Assembly (NCBI GenBank): GCA_947625865.1
Contig: CANQQD010000004.1
Location: 1-64,000 of the forward strand
DNA: 64,000 bases
Direction of reading: 5' to 3'
Origin: an uncultured Clostridia bacterium
GTDB taxonomy: Bacteria; Bacillota; Clostridia; Christensenellales; Borkfalkiaceae
Shown: positions 11,451-21,342 of the stretch, one piece after another
How positions within the stretch are numbered: the stretch's first letter is position 1
Layout: each line of letters starts with the position of its first letter
The notes under the pieces: generated by a model
What the model was told of the DNA's origin: nothing
Database searches by the model: none
What the model saw: only the letters and a program-made list of their open reading frames with translations
Position numbers and translations under genes: made by a program

Positions 11451-12518
11451 ATGACAGACGGTGTTACACAGGCGGCAACGCAAGTCATCGACGAGGATCT
11501 GGTCGAGCAGGCGTATGAAGCGCTTGACGGTTCGTCGCCGGCGGCGCCCGGCGGCGTCGATTTCGACGCGATCGAGCAAAGCGGCAACGGTGCAAATAAC
11601 AAGTCCAAGTGGCAGAAGTGGAAGGAAAACTTCAAGCGCAAGGGCTGGATACTCGTTTTTATTCTGCCGGCGCTCATATATGTGATAATTTTCTGCTATG
11701 TGCCGATGTACGGTATTCTGACGGCGTTCCAGGACTATATGCCGGGCGACCAGGTGATAGGTCCCGAAACTGTTTGGGTAGGCTGGAAAAACTTCAACAC
11801 GTTCTTTTCAAACCCCAATTTCGGCTCGTATTTCTTAAACACCTTCCTTTTGTGTATATTGGGATTTATAGTGGGCTTCCCGCTTCCCATAATAGTTGCG
11901 CTCCTTTTGAACTCGGTGCGCCCCAAAAAGGTAAAAAAGGGTCTGCAAATACTCTATTACGCACCGCACTTCATATCCCTCGTCGTTCTCGTCGGAATGA
12001 TGAAATTCCTGTTCGGTTCAGAGGGACTTCTGGATAATCTCAGCAAAAATATGAACCTCGGCGGCGTAGACCTCTTTTTAAAGGCTGAAGCGTTCAGACC
12101 GCTGTTCATATTCTCGGGCAACTGGCAGGACTTCGGCTGGTCGGCAATAATCTATCTGGCGGCGCTCTCGGGCGTGGATCCCTCGCTGCACGAGGCGGCA
12201 AAGGTGGACGGCGCATCGAGGTTCAGAAGAATATTCAGCGTGGACCTTCCCGCAATACTTCCCACGATAGTAATGCTTATGATCCTCTCCGTGGGCAACC
12301 TCATGAGCTGCGGCTACGAAAAGGTTTTGCTTATGCAGACGGACGGCAACATCGAACAAAGCGAGATATTGTCCACCTATGTGTATAACTTCGGACTTAA
12401 AGGCGGTGAGTACGGCTTAGGTACCGCGGCGGGTCTCTTCAACTCGGTAATAAACGTTGTGCTTCTGATAATAGCCAACTTCACCTCCAAAAAGCTTTCG
12501 GGAAACAGTATGTGGTAA
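11451..12518 (+). CDS. sugar ABC transporter permease, LplB-like
   Basis: Encodes 355 aa; GGGAGG precedes the ATG. An unusual, mostly hydrophilic N-terminal tail of about 65 residues (acidic, then basic) comes before six predicted membrane spans. The EAA loop is EAAKVDGASRFRRIFSVDLP (about 245-264), which contacts the ATPase. The family imports oligosaccharides with a lipoprotein or anchored binding protein and an MsmX-type ATPase; both partners are in this locus (13455 and 21343). It starts 38 bases after the fructanase gene, so co-transcription is likely. Confidence 0.9.
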   Translation: MTDGVTQAATQVIDEDLVEQAYEALDGSSPAAPGGVDFDAIEQSGNGANNKSKWQKWKENFKRKGWILVFILPALIYVIIFCYVPMYGILTAFQDYMPGDQVIGPETVWVGWKNFNTFFSNPNFGSYFLNTFLLCILGFIVGFPLPIIVALLLNSVRPKKVKKGLQILYYAPHFISLVVLVGMMKFLFGSEGLLDNLSKNMNLGGVDLFLKAEAFRPLFIFSGNWQDFGWSAIIYLAALSGVDPSLHEAAKVDGASRFRRIFSVDLPAILPTIVMLMILSVGNLMSCGYEKVLLMQTDGNIEQSEILSTYVYNFGLKGGEYGLGTAAGLFNSVINVVLLIIANFTSKKLSGNSMW

Positions 12519-12533
12519 GCGGGGTAAACTTGT

Positions 12534-13439
12534 ATGGATGTTCAGGAATTAAAGGCAGCAAAAAAGAAAAACAAAATAAGAGAGAGCAAGACGGACTACG
12601 TCTACTACGCAATCTGCGGGTTTATCCTCTTCCTTCTTGCGGTAATAGTAATATATCCTCTCTGGTATATCATAATAGCGTCTATATCGGACGCGGACGC
12701 GGTAATGAGCGGCGAAGTGTGGCTGTACCCCGTAAAGCTGACGTTTTCGGGCTATGCCAACCTGTTTAAGAGCGACGACGTGTGGAGGGGCTACTTCAAC
12801 ACCCTCGCCTACACCGCTCTCGGCACGGTGTTCAACGTGGCTCTCACGATCCCTGCCGGCTGGGCGCTTTCAAGGGACTATCTTCCCTGCAGAAAACTCA
12901 TTATGGCGCTTCTCATCGTGACGATGTTCTTCGGCGGCGGTCTCGTGCCCTACGTTATAGTCTGCCGCGCGCTGGGTCTCTACCAGAACCCGCTCATTCT
13001 CATAATAGGCGGCGGCGTGAGCGTATATAATGTATTCATGTGCAAATCATTCTTCCAGTCCAACGTTCCGCAGGAGGTGCTCGAAGCCGCGGCTATAGAC
13101 GGCGCGGGCGAGATAAGGACCTTCTTCGACCTTATACTTCCCATAGCAAAGTCCATAATAAGCGTAATGGTGCTCTTCTATGCGGTAGGTCACTGGAACA
13201 ACTATATCGACGCGTACATCTTCAGCATAGACAAGAGCTTTTATCCCCTGCAAACGGTCATAAACGAACTGCTGCAAGCCACGGCGGGCGGCGAGGGCGA
13301 AGTTGTGCTCGAGCAGATGAGGATAGCTACGCAAATCAAATTCACTTCGATAATAATAGCCACGGTGCCCATCCTCGTGATCTATCCCATGATAGAAAAG
13401 CATTTCGGACAGGGCGTTCTGGTAGGTTCATTCAAGTAA
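12534..13439 (+). CDS. sugar ABC transporter permease, YtcP/AraQ-like
   Basis: Encodes 301 aa; GGGG lies upstream of the ATG. Six membrane spans are predicted, with the EAA loop EAAAIDGAGEIRTFFDLILP (about 184-203). The C-terminus ends KHFGQGVLVGSFK, as is typical for this permease half. It forms the heterodimeric channel with the preceding LplB-like permease, 15 bases away. Confidence 0.9.
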   Translation: MDVQELKAAKKKNKIRESKTDYVYYAICGFILFLLAVIVIYPLWYIIIASISDADAVMSGEVWLYPVKLTFSGYANLFKSDDVWRGYFNTLAYTALGTVFNVALTIPAGWALSRDYLPCRKLIMALLIVTMFFGGGLVPYVIVCRALGLYQNPLILIIGGGVSVYNVFMCKSFFQSNVPQEVLEAAAIDGAGEIRTFFDLILPIAKSIISVMVLFYAVGHWNNYIDAYIFSIDKSFYPLQTVINELLQATAGGEGEVVLEQMRIATQIKFTSIIIATVPILVIYPMIEKHFGQGVLVGSFK

Positions 13440-13454
13440 TTAACGGGGGCAATC

Positions 13455-15068
13455 ATGAAAAAAGCAATAATCGGAATTTCCGTAGCCGTGATATGGCTTG
13501 TATGCGTTATAGCTTTTGCGGTGGCAGCCGCCGACTCGGGCAGCGGCGATCACCAGTTTACGGTGCTTACCGTTAAAGAGGACGCCGTAAAGGACTACAA
13601 CACAATGCCCGTTTTCAAGGAACTTGCCGAGGACACGGGCATAGAGGTACACTGGACCTACAATACGTCCGCGCAGTACAGCAACAATATCGACCCTGTG
13701 GCGATAAAGGGCATAGACGCAATATATCATTCGGGCTTCTCCAACCTGAAGCTCTATGACTACGGCAGGCGCGGCAGGATAGTCGCCATAGACGAATATC
13801 TGACGAGCATGCCCAACTTTTCCAAGATTTTAAACGCGCGTCCCGACATAAAGGAGGCTTTAAAGTCCCCCGACGGTCACATATATTCCCTTCCGAGAGT
13901 GGAGGAGATGGGGCTCAAAGCCTATCCCAACATTTTGTATCTCAACAAGGCGTGGGTTGAAAAGCTTATAGACGAACAACATATGCCCGCGGGCGTGAAC
14001 CTCACAAAGGAAGACTTAAAGGACGGGCTGGATATCTCCCGCGACGACTTCAAAGCCATTCTGCAGGAGTTTGCCAACCGCGACATGGACGGCGACGGCA
14101 AGACCAACAACGAGGTGCCCCTTGCGTTCGTAAGCGGCAACTGGCAGGGCAACGAGAGCGACCTTATAGCCTCTTTCGGCGTTCCCGAAAACAGGGAGCA
14201 TAAGACGATAGTCGACGGCAAGGTCACCTTCACCATCGAGGACGAAAACTGGTTAAAGGCCGTGCAGGAGCTTGCAGACTGGTATCAGAGGGGAATAATC
14301 CATTCCTCGGCGTTCACCCAGTCGGACAACGAGTTTCTGGCACGCGGACAGGACGGCAGATACGGCGCCTTCTACTGGTGGGAAAAGGACACGGTAATAG
14401 CCGAGAGCAAGAGGGACGACTATATCATAGTTTTACCTCTCAAAGACAGCGACGGCAACCGCTATGTGGGCCTTAGCAACGAGCTTGAGGTGGAAAAGGG
14501 CGAGTGCGTTATACTTTCCTCCTGCGCGGACAAGAAAGGGCTCTTATCCTACTTCGACAAGTTCTTCGAGCCCGAATATTCGGCGCAGCTCAACTACGGC
14601 TCGATAAAGTCCGGTGCGTTCCTCTCGGCAAAGGTAAACGGGAAGCTCATTCCCAACGACGACCACGGCGCGCAGAGTGCGGACGACTTCCGTATGAAAA
14701 ACGCACCCTACGGGGTAGTGTATCTCACCGGAGAGGTCTGGGAAAAGTCGGTCGAAATGGAATCGCGTGCAAAGCTGAGGCTGGAAAACCTTGAACAATA
14801 TGTAAAGCCCTACACGTTTGCCGGCGCGACGTCCATTCCCAATTTAAACTACACGCAGGATGAGCTCAACCAGCTCAACACCTACGAAATATCCCTTTCG
14901 AACAACATAGCGAGCTGGTACACAAAGGCGGTTACGGGCGGCGGCGCCTCAAGGGATTCGTGGCAAAGTCTTTTAAACACGAACAGGACGTCCATAAACA
15001 CCGTTCTCGAATTGAACCAGCGGGCTTACGACAGATATAAAGAAGCCGTGACAGCTACCGCCGAATAA
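13455..15068 (+). CDS. extracellular solute-binding protein of the fructan ABC transporter
   Basis: Encodes 537 aa; GGGGGC precedes the ATG. An N-terminal hydrophobic segment (about 4-25) has no lipobox cysteine, so the protein is either cleaved after AAA or kept as a membrane-anchored form, unlike most binding proteins of this family, which are lipoproteins. The body resembles LplA/family-1 oligosaccharide-binding proteins, with the EEYGRYGAFYWWEKD-like region and the signature spacing of that fold. It lies directly after two matching permeases. Substrate (fructo-oligosaccharides) is inferred from neighbours. Confidence 0.85.
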   Translation: MKKAIIGISVAVIWLVCVIAFAVAAADSGSGDHQFTVLTVKEDAVKDYNTMPVFKELAEDTGIEVHWTYNTSAQYSNNIDPVAIKGIDAIYHSGFSNLKLYDYGRRGRIVAIDEYLTSMPNFSKILNARPDIKEALKSPDGHIYSLPRVEEMGLKAYPNILYLNKAWVEKLIDEQHMPAGVNLTKEDLKDGLDISRDDFKAILQEFANRDMDGDGKTNNEVPLAFVSGNWQGNESDLIASFGVPENREHKTIVDGKVTFTIEDENWLKAVQELADWYQRGIIHSSAFTQSDNEFLARGQDGRYGAFYWWEKDTVIAESKRDDYIIVLPLKDSDGNRYVGLSNELEVEKGECVILSSCADKKGLLSYFDKFFEPEYSAQLNYGSIKSGAFLSAKVNGKLIPNDDHGAQSADDFRMKNAPYGVVYLTGEVWEKSVEMESRAKLRLENLEQYVKPYTFAGATSIPNLNYTQDELNQLNTYEISLSNNIASWYTKAVTGGGASRDSWQSLLNTNRTSINTVLELNQRAYDRYKEAVTATAE

Positions 15069-15088
15069 TACGGTAAAGGGAGGAGGCA

Positions 15089-15772
15089 ATGAAGGGACTT
15101 AAGCTTTTCGGCGACTATGCGTTTGAGTTTATCGTCGTTACGGTTCTCGTTGCCATCTCCGCACTCACGGTAATATTCTTCGTGCCGGTGACGGTGGGGG
15201 TTACGGGTTATTTTAAAAACGACATAAATACCCGCCGCTTCAAGGACATATTCGTCACCATAGGCAGAAACTGGAAGATACTTATATTCTACACGGTGTT
15301 CCAGCTTGTGATAATAGTTTTCCCCGTGCTGAATATCTACTTTTTCAACACCCATCCCGACAATATCAACTACTTTGTGCTGGCAGTTTGCGTGATTGCG
15401 CTTTTAGTCGGAGTCATATATCTGGCAACGGCTCCGACGGTGATAGTCAACATGAACTTGAAGTTCCGCCAGCTGATATATAACGGGATAATGATGCTCT
15501 TCGGCTCACTGTGGCGCAGCTTGCTTGCGGTGCTTATCATATGCGGAGTGGTCGCGCTGATAATATTTTATCCCTACGCCGTACCTTTGACGCTCTACGT
15601 TTCGCCGCTTGCGATCTCGCGGCTGATGGCGGAAAATTTCTATCACCTCAAGGCAAAGGCGTTGAACATCAGCGTGTTCGAGCTGAAAAGTAAAGAAAAC
15701 CAAGACGATTATCTTGACGAAAAGGGCGCGGTAAGGCGCGACAATATGGAGAATAAAAATGAAAAAGACTAA
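15089..15772 (+). CDS. YesL-like DUF624 membrane protein
   Basis: Encodes 227 aa; GGGAGGAGG precedes the ATG. It has about five to six hydrophobic spans and ends with a charged tail. YesL/DUF624 proteins are common beside LplABC-type sugar transporters in Bacillota, but their biochemical role is unknown. The last 14 bases overlap the next gene, indicating translational coupling. Confidence 0.75.
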   Translation: MKGLKLFGDYAFEFIVVTVLVAISALTVIFFVPVTVGVTGYFKNDINTRRFKDIFVTIGRNWKILIFYTVFQLVIIVFPVLNIYFFNTHPDNINYFVLAVCVIALLVGVIYLATAPTVIVNMNLKFRQLIYNGIMMLFGSLWRSLLAVLIICGVVALIIFYPYAVPLTLYVSPLAISRLMAENFYHLKAKALNISVFELKSKENQDDYLDEKGAVRRDNMENKNEKD

Positions 15773-17507
15773 GCTTCTGGCAATACCCGTGCTTGCGGCT
15801 GCGCTCTTCGCAGGCTGCGCGTCCGCTCCTGCGGCGCCCGTAAACAAGGCTCCGACGGTGGTAGGCGTCAAAGACATCCAATGTATGGTAAACAGCACGG
15901 TGGATTTTTTGGACGGCGTTGCCGCGCTCGACAACGAGGACGGCGACATAACTCCCGTGCTTGAGATCACCGTTTCTCCCCACGTGGATGTAAATGACGG
16001 TTACGCGTATTTCAACGAGGTGGGCTTGTACACCGTGGATTACGCGGTAAAGGACAGCGGCGGCAGAACGGCGCAAAAGCGGGCGTATGTGGAGGTTATG
16101 GACCGCGAAACATACAGGACTTTCGCCGTACCAGAGGGCTTTTCCGTTCAGACTTCCGGAAAGGCTTCCGTGCAAAAGTGCGGGCTTGAAACGGGTGTGT
16201 TCACCCTGCAGGCAGCGGGCGGCGGAATAGCCGAGGATATAATTCTCAGCCGCACATACGCCGTAAGCGACACATACAACGCCGAGGGCGGTCCCTGCAC
16301 CTTCCGCTATAACGTCCATTCGAACAAGGCGGGCAAGATAAAGGTGATGGCGGACGGCTCCGACTGCGCCGAAATGAACGTCGCCGAGGGCGAAAACGAG
16401 CTTGTATTCATGTACGCGCCCGTAGCCGGAGGCGAAGTGCAGGGAAATATGCAGATAGACCTCTGCCTCGGCAATCTCGGCGAAGTGGACTGGACTATCG
16501 GCAGCGTGGAGATAGAGTACCCGCAGGAGGAGAACAGGGAGATAGAGCGCGCCGAAAACTTTAAATTCGGCGGCAAGTTAGAGGCGAGAATAGACACGCT
16601 GGCGGGCCTGAGCGATGATGAAAAGAAAGACCCCGCCGCTACAAACGGGCTTGTGGGCAACACATGGGCTGCAGACGGCGGCAACGAGGCTCACTTAGAA
16701 ATAACAAACCGCAGCGCCAAACCCGAAACGGTTTGGGCAGGCGGAATGTTTATAAACACGGGCATTGCGCTCAAAGCGGGCGTAACATATAAAGTTTCCT
16801 TAAACGTAGGCACCATTCACCCCGATAGTTGGGTCGAAGGAGAGGAAGACCAGTTTGAAATCCACTTCCAAAAACAGCAGTGGGGCTCCGACGACGAGGT
16901 TATGATAGATAAAGTATACCCGTCCGGCATAAGCGAAGATGGCGGCCTTGAAATAGATCTCAACGTAACCGAAAAGTTTGCGGGCTCGCTGTGGATATAC
17001 GTTATGTCGGGCATGCAAAAGAACGAAATAGTCCTTAAAGACCTCAGCGTTAAGGAAGTTCTCAACGCAACCGGCAAGGACGCGTATAATATAAACGACT
17101 TCACTTGCAGCGGCGGTAGCCTCCAAACGAAGGACGGCGGATTTACCTTCCACGCCGACAGGATTTCCGAAAACGGCGGAGATACGGCGGTTGAAAGCCC
17201 CTCCTTCAATGTTGAGGGCAGCGGCGGCAACTATGTTTTAACCTTCAAGGCAAAGGCTTCCAAGCCCGTGGACGTGGTAGTTGCCATTCCCGTGGCAAAC
17301 GGCTGGGATCCCACCATTTTATGGCAGCAGATAAGACTCAGCGATGAGGAAACGATATACACGTTTATGTGCAACAAAAACGACGGCGACAGGCTGCACA
17401 AAATAGCATGGCAGTTCGGCTCGGCGTTAAACGCGCAATATACGGACGTAACGGTAGAAATAAGCGATATAAGGATATGTCTTAAAAACAGTCAACTGGA
17501 TAGCTAA
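15759..17507 (+). CDS. surface lipoprotein with carbohydrate-binding-like domains
   Basis: Encodes 582 aa. The signal peptide ends FAGC with Cys20 as the lipid site. Residues about 27-118 form an Ig-like domain of DUF5011 type (LDNEDGDITPVLEI, GLYTVDYAVKDSGG). The following regions (about 130-250, 260-430 and 440-582) look like beta-sandwich CBM4/9-type domains, with the FAGSLWIYVMSG and ILWQQIRLSDE motif patterns. No catalytic motif was seen. Within the locus it probably holds fructan at the surface for the GH32 enzymes. The stop is immediately followed by the next ATG. Confidence 0.75.
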   Translation: MKKTKLLAIPVLAAALFAGCASAPAAPVNKAPTVVGVKDIQCMVNSTVDFLDGVAALDNEDGDITPVLEITVSPHVDVNDGYAYFNEVGLYTVDYAVKDSGGRTAQKRAYVEVMDRETYRTFAVPEGFSVQTSGKASVQKCGLETGVFTLQAAGGGIAEDIILSRTYAVSDTYNAEGGPCTFRYNVHSNKAGKIKVMADGSDCAEMNVAEGENELVFMYAPVAGGEVQGNMQIDLCLGNLGEVDWTIGSVEIEYPQEENREIERAENFKFGGKLEARIDTLAGLSDDEKKDPAATNGLVGNTWAADGGNEAHLEITNRSAKPETVWAGGMFINTGIALKAGVTYKVSLNVGTIHPDSWVEGEEDQFEIHFQKQQWGSDDEVMIDKVYPSGISEDGGLEIDLNVTEKFAGSLWIYVMSGMQKNEIVLKDLSVKEVLNATGKDAYNINDFTCSGGSLQTKDGGFTFHADRISENGGDTAVESPSFNVEGSGGNYVLTFKAKASKPVDVVVAIPVANGWDPTILWQQIRLSDEETIYTFMCNKNDGDRLHKIAWQFGSALNAQYTDVTVEISDIRICLKNSQLDS

Positions 17508-18869
17508 ATGACGGACAAAATTCAATCGGCAAACAACTATATAGCAAAATCCCGCAGAACGGTGAACAACGAGTACAGACTCAAATATCACATGATGCCG
17601 CCGATCGGCTGGCTCAACGACCCCAACGGTCTGATATATTACAACGGCAAATATCATCTCTACTACCAGTTCAACCCCTATGCGAGCGAGCCGGGCAAGA
17701 TGTTCTGGGGGCACTTCGTTTCGGGCGACCTCATAGACTACTTCGACGACGGCGTGGCGTTAAAGCCCGACATGGAGGACGCGAGCGCCTATTCGGGCGG
17801 CGCAATAGAGATAGACGGCAAAATACACGCCTTTTACACCCTGCACAGGGAAAACGCAAACGGCAAAACGGAAGAGGTCTACAGGGCGACCTCGTCGCTC
17901 GGCTTTTGCTTCGACCAGGGAGAGAAGGTCTTCGACAACGAGACCCTGCCCGAAAACATCAGCCGCACGGACTTCCGCGACCCCTGTCCCGTTAAATTAG
18001 GCAACACGTATTATCTTTTCGTGGGCGGCAAGGACAGGATACTCAACAAGGGCGTCATAATAGTCCTCCGCGGCGAGTCTCCCGAAAGGTTCGAATACGC
18101 CTTCACTTTGGGACCTTACTATGAACTCGGCGACATGGGCGAGTGCCCGTCCTATTTCAGGATAGACGGCAAGGACGTGATAATAGTTTCGGGCTGCAAC
18201 GTGCCCGCCCGCGGCAACGACTTCAAAAACATAAACTCCAGCGTGTTTATAGTCGGCAGCATAGACTTCGGAAAGGGAGAAATGCAGATAGACTGTATCC
18301 GCGAAATAGACAAGGGCGACTCCTTCTATGCGCCGCAATTCATACGGGGCATAGATACGCCGGTGATGATAGGCTGGCTCGAAATGTGGGAGAGAAAATA
18401 TCCCACGCACGAAAAAAATCACGGCTGGGTGGGCGCGTTCACCATTCCGAGGGAGATATCCATAAGGGACGGCGAGATATTCCAGACCCCGGTAAAGAGC
18501 CTCGAAAGCTATCTCAGCCCCGTGCCCGCGGGCGTCGTGCCCAAGTGCGCGGACATCACCGTGCGGTTCGACGGCGAGGGATATGTTAAAATAAAGGGCG
18601 GCGACGGCGAGGTGACGGTCGGCAACGGCGACGGGGTCTGGCTCGACACAAACCGCACCAACAACATGTTCGGGTGCGTGCGCAAAACCAACGGGCGATA
18701 CGATAAATGCAGCGTGCGCATACTTCTCGACGTCTCGGGCATCGAGGTGTTCGTGGACGGCGGCAGGGAAGTAATAAGCAGCAGAATTTATATAGACGGC
18801 GGCTACAGCCTCGAAAAGGGCGGCGCGGTCGGCGAAATCCAAATAAAGGAAATAGGTAAAAGGCTATGA
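17508..18869 (+). CDS. cytoplasmic GH32 beta-fructofuranosidase
   Basis: Encodes 453 aa without a signal peptide, so it should act on imported oligosaccharides. GH32 motifs are clear: WLNDPNG with nucleophile Asp38, FRDP with Asp158, and ECPS with acid/base Glu212. The catalytic propeller is followed by a short beta-sandwich (SIEVFVDGG-like region near the end). The length matches sucrose(-6-phosphate) hydrolase and intracellular fructosidases. The ATG abuts the previous TAA with only a weak ribosome site, so translation is likely coupled. Confidence 0.92.
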   Translation: MTDKIQSANNYIAKSRRTVNNEYRLKYHMMPPIGWLNDPNGLIYYNGKYHLYYQFNPYASEPGKMFWGHFVSGDLIDYFDDGVALKPDMEDASAYSGGAIEIDGKIHAFYTLHRENANGKTEEVYRATSSLGFCFDQGEKVFDNETLPENISRTDFRDPCPVKLGNTYYLFVGGKDRILNKGVIIVLRGESPERFEYAFTLGPYYELGDMGECPSYFRIDGKDVIIVSGCNVPARGNDFKNINSSVFIVGSIDFGKGEMQIDCIREIDKGDSFYAPQFIRGIDTPVMIGWLEMWERKYPTHEKNHGWVGAFTIPREISIRDGEIFQTPVKSLESYLSPVPAGVVPKCADITVRFDGEGYVKIKGGDGEVTVGNGDGVWLDTNRTNNMFGCVRKTNGRYDKCSVRILLDVSGIEVFVDGGREVISSRIYIDGGYSLEKGGAVGEIQIKEIGKRL

Positions 18870-20389
18870 AAAAAATGTGGGCGGCTACGGCCGTGGCGGC
18901 GGCTGTGTGCCTTTGTGCGGCGGGCTGCACTTCGGGCGGCGCAAACCAAAAGAGAGCTAACGTATTCCCCGTTTCCACCACGGAAGAGGGGCTCGATGTC
19001 ACAATGGGCGACGTTATGCCCTTCTATGACGACGGCGTAATGAATATCTACCACCTGAGGAACAGCACGGGCACGAACAGTATGTTCTATCACCCCATAG
19101 CGCGGCTTACGACCTCGGACTATATCCACTACACCGACGAGGGAGTGGCGCTCGACTTTGTCGAGGACGTATCCTCGGTGGACGCGGCGCTCGGCACCGG
19201 CTCGTTCATAAAGGACGAAAGCGGCGTCTATCACTGCTTCTACACCGGTCACAACGACAAGGCGGGCGACGAGGGCTTGCCCTACACGGAGGTCATCCGC
19301 CACGCCACGAGCAACGACGGGCAAAAGACGTGGGAAAAGGACGAGAACTTTAAGCTGTACGGCGAGAAGGACGACTACACGAACAACGACTTCCGCGATC
19401 CCTATGTCTACTACGACAGCGTTGACAGCTGCTATTATATGCTTATAACCACCCGCCAGAAAAAAGAGTCGGAAATAGCCGTCATCCAGCGCTACACCGC
19501 CCAATCGCTCAGCGCAACCTCGGCGGAGTGGAAATACAAGGATAACTTCTTCGAAAACGACGAAGGCACCTACAACATGGAGTGCCCCTCGTATATAGAA
19601 CTCAACGGCTACTACTATCTCGCGTACAGCGAACAGGGCGACAACCGCGTAACGCATTACCGCTACAGAACCACTCACGACGGCGAATGGAAAAAATTTG
19701 AGCGCGACAGCATAGACGCCAGCGGCTTCTATGCGGGCAGGCTGGAAAAGGCGGGCGATAAGCTCTATGCCTTTGCATGGTGCGCGCGTCTTTCGGGCGG
19801 CAGCTCGGGCGGCTTCGACTGGGGCGGCAACCTCGTGACCCACGAGCTCGTGCAGAAGGAAAACGGCGAGTTGTGCGCGGTAATACCCCAGAGCTACAAG
19901 GATTTCTTCACCTCCGAAGCCGGCTACAGCGCGGTGGGCGGCGAAGCAATTACCGACTATGAGTTCGACGGAACATTCAAAGCTCACGGCATACAGAGAT
20001 TATCTTCAAACGTCACGAGAATGAGCTTCAAAATAGAGGCGAACGAGCTTAAAGGCAATTTCGGGCTCACGTTCGGCATTGACGGCGAATACAACAACCG
20101 TCTGGGCAGCGCGGTTATGGCGTTTGAGCCCGGGCAGAACAAAATAACCTGCTACAACGGCGTTTCAAGCGTTTTGCGCTACGGCGCGCCCCTTGCAAGC
20201 GTTGCGTTCGAGTTTGAAAAGGACAAGAGCTATGAAGCCGACGTAATAATAGACGGCGAGGTCATAACGCTCTATCTCGGCGGAGAGGTCGCGCTCACCG
20301 CAAGAATAACCGATATGGAGGAGTCCGGTTTCGCCTTTTACTCCAACGGTGCAAAGGCAAGCATACGGGAAATCAAAATTTATGGGTAA
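18866..20389 (+). CDS. lipoprotein GH32 enzyme of the Aec43/FosGH2-like branch
   Basis: Encodes 507 aa, with an ATGA overlap with the previous gene. Lipobox CAAGC places it on the outer face of the membrane (Cys21). The classic W-x-NDPNG is replaced by GDVMPFYDDG (about residues 48-57), a form I associate with the Aec43-like GH32 branch from E. coli fos loci. FRDP (Asp178) and ECPS (Glu239) are retained. The C-terminal ~150 residues form a GH32-type beta-sandwich. It likely trims fructo-oligosaccharides outside the cell. Which Asp of the DD pair is the nucleophile is not settled. Confidence 0.8.
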   Translation: MKKMWAATAVAAAVCLCAAGCTSGGANQKRANVFPVSTTEEGLDVTMGDVMPFYDDGVMNIYHLRNSTGTNSMFYHPIARLTTSDYIHYTDEGVALDFVEDVSSVDAALGTGSFIKDESGVYHCFYTGHNDKAGDEGLPYTEVIRHATSNDGQKTWEKDENFKLYGEKDDYTNNDFRDPYVYYDSVDSCYYMLITTRQKKESEIAVIQRYTAQSLSATSAEWKYKDNFFENDEGTYNMECPSYIELNGYYYLAYSEQGDNRVTHYRYRTTHDGEWKKFERDSIDASGFYAGRLEKAGDKLYAFAWCARLSGGSSGGFDWGGNLVTHELVQKENGELCAVIPQSYKDFFTSEAGYSAVGGEAITDYEFDGTFKAHGIQRLSSNVTRMSFKIEANELKGNFGLTFGIDGEYNNRLGSAVMAFEPGQNKITCYNGVSSVLRYGAPLASVAFEFEKDKSYEADVIIDGEVITLYLGGEVALTARITDMEESGFAFYSNGAKASIREIKIYG

Positions 20390-21341
20390 GCTTTATTGTA
20401 TAGGCGAACTGCTTATAGACTTCCAGTCGGTGGGCACGGGCTCCATAAAGGATACGGCGCAGTTTGTAAAAAAAGCCGGCGGAGCGCCCGCCAACGTGTG
20501 CGTGCAGGCTGTAAAGCTCGGCGCTGAGGCGGCGTATCTTACAAAGGTCGGCAACGACGGGTTCGGGGATTTCCTTATAGAGACCCTCAAAAAGGAGGGC
20601 GTGGATACGCGGTATATCTCCAAGGACCCCGCCCACGACACCTCGCTCGCATTTGTCAGCTTTACCGAGGACGGCGAAAGGGAATTCAGCTTTTTCAGAA
20701 AGGCGGCCGCAGATCTGTATTTCACGACTGGCGACTTCAAGGACGTTGAATTTTCCGCCGGCGACGTGCTCGAATACGGCAGCGTGGCTCTCAAAACGTT
20801 CGTCGCAAGAACGACGCACAAATATCTCATTGACAAGGCAAGGGAAGCGGGCGCGCTCGTCTGCTTCGACCCCAACCTGAGGTTCAACCTCTGGGAGGAC
20901 GCCGGTGAGCTGAAAAATACGGTAAAAGAATTCGCCGCATACGCCGACGTAATAAAGGTTGGCGAGGAAGAGCTGGAATTTATAACCGGGCTCAAGGGCG
21001 GGGACGCCGTTAAGGCTATGTTCACGGGAAATCTCAAGGTGCTGCTCGTCACAAACGGCGGCGAGGGCGCAAAGCTGTATCTTGCCGACAACCGCTATGC
21101 GGAATGTCAGGGGTTCAAGGTCAAGACCGTGGATACGACGGGCGCGGGCGACTCCTTTTTCGGGGCGTTCATAGCGTGCCTCATGGAAAATAACGCAACA
21201 AGCTCAGAGCTTTTGACGGGCAGATTTGCCTACAAACACATGCTCGGCTTTGCCTGCAAATGCGGGGCGTACACAACAATGCACTTCGGCGCAATATCCG
21301 CAATGGGAAATAAAGAAAACGTAGAAAAGGTGGTAAAATAA
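20382..21341 (+). CDS. scrK: fructokinase, PfkB family
   Basis: Encodes 319 aa from the ATG at 20382, which overlaps the preceding stop by eight bases. The N-terminal MGKLYCIGELLIDF and GGAPANVCVQA motif (about 28-38) bind sugar. The PfkB signature DTTGAGDSFFGAF carries the catalytic base Asp257. The family phosphorylates fructose to fructose-6-phosphate with ATP, the step expected after the cytoplasmic GH32 releases fructose. Confidence 0.9.
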   Translation: MGKLYCIGELLIDFQSVGTGSIKDTAQFVKKAGGAPANVCVQAVKLGAEAAYLTKVGNDGFGDFLIETLKKEGVDTRYISKDPAHDTSLAFVSFTEDGEREFSFFRKAAADLYFTTGDFKDVEFSAGDVLEYGSVALKTFVARTTHKYLIDKAREAGALVCFDPNLRFNLWEDAGELKNTVKEFAAYADVIKVGEEELEFITGLKGGDAVKAMFTGNLKVLLVTNGGEGAKLYLADNRYAECQGFKVKTVDTTGAGDSFFGAFIACLMENNATSSELLTGRFAYKHMLGFACKCGAYTTMHFGAISAMGNKENVEKVVK

Positions 21342-21342
21342 T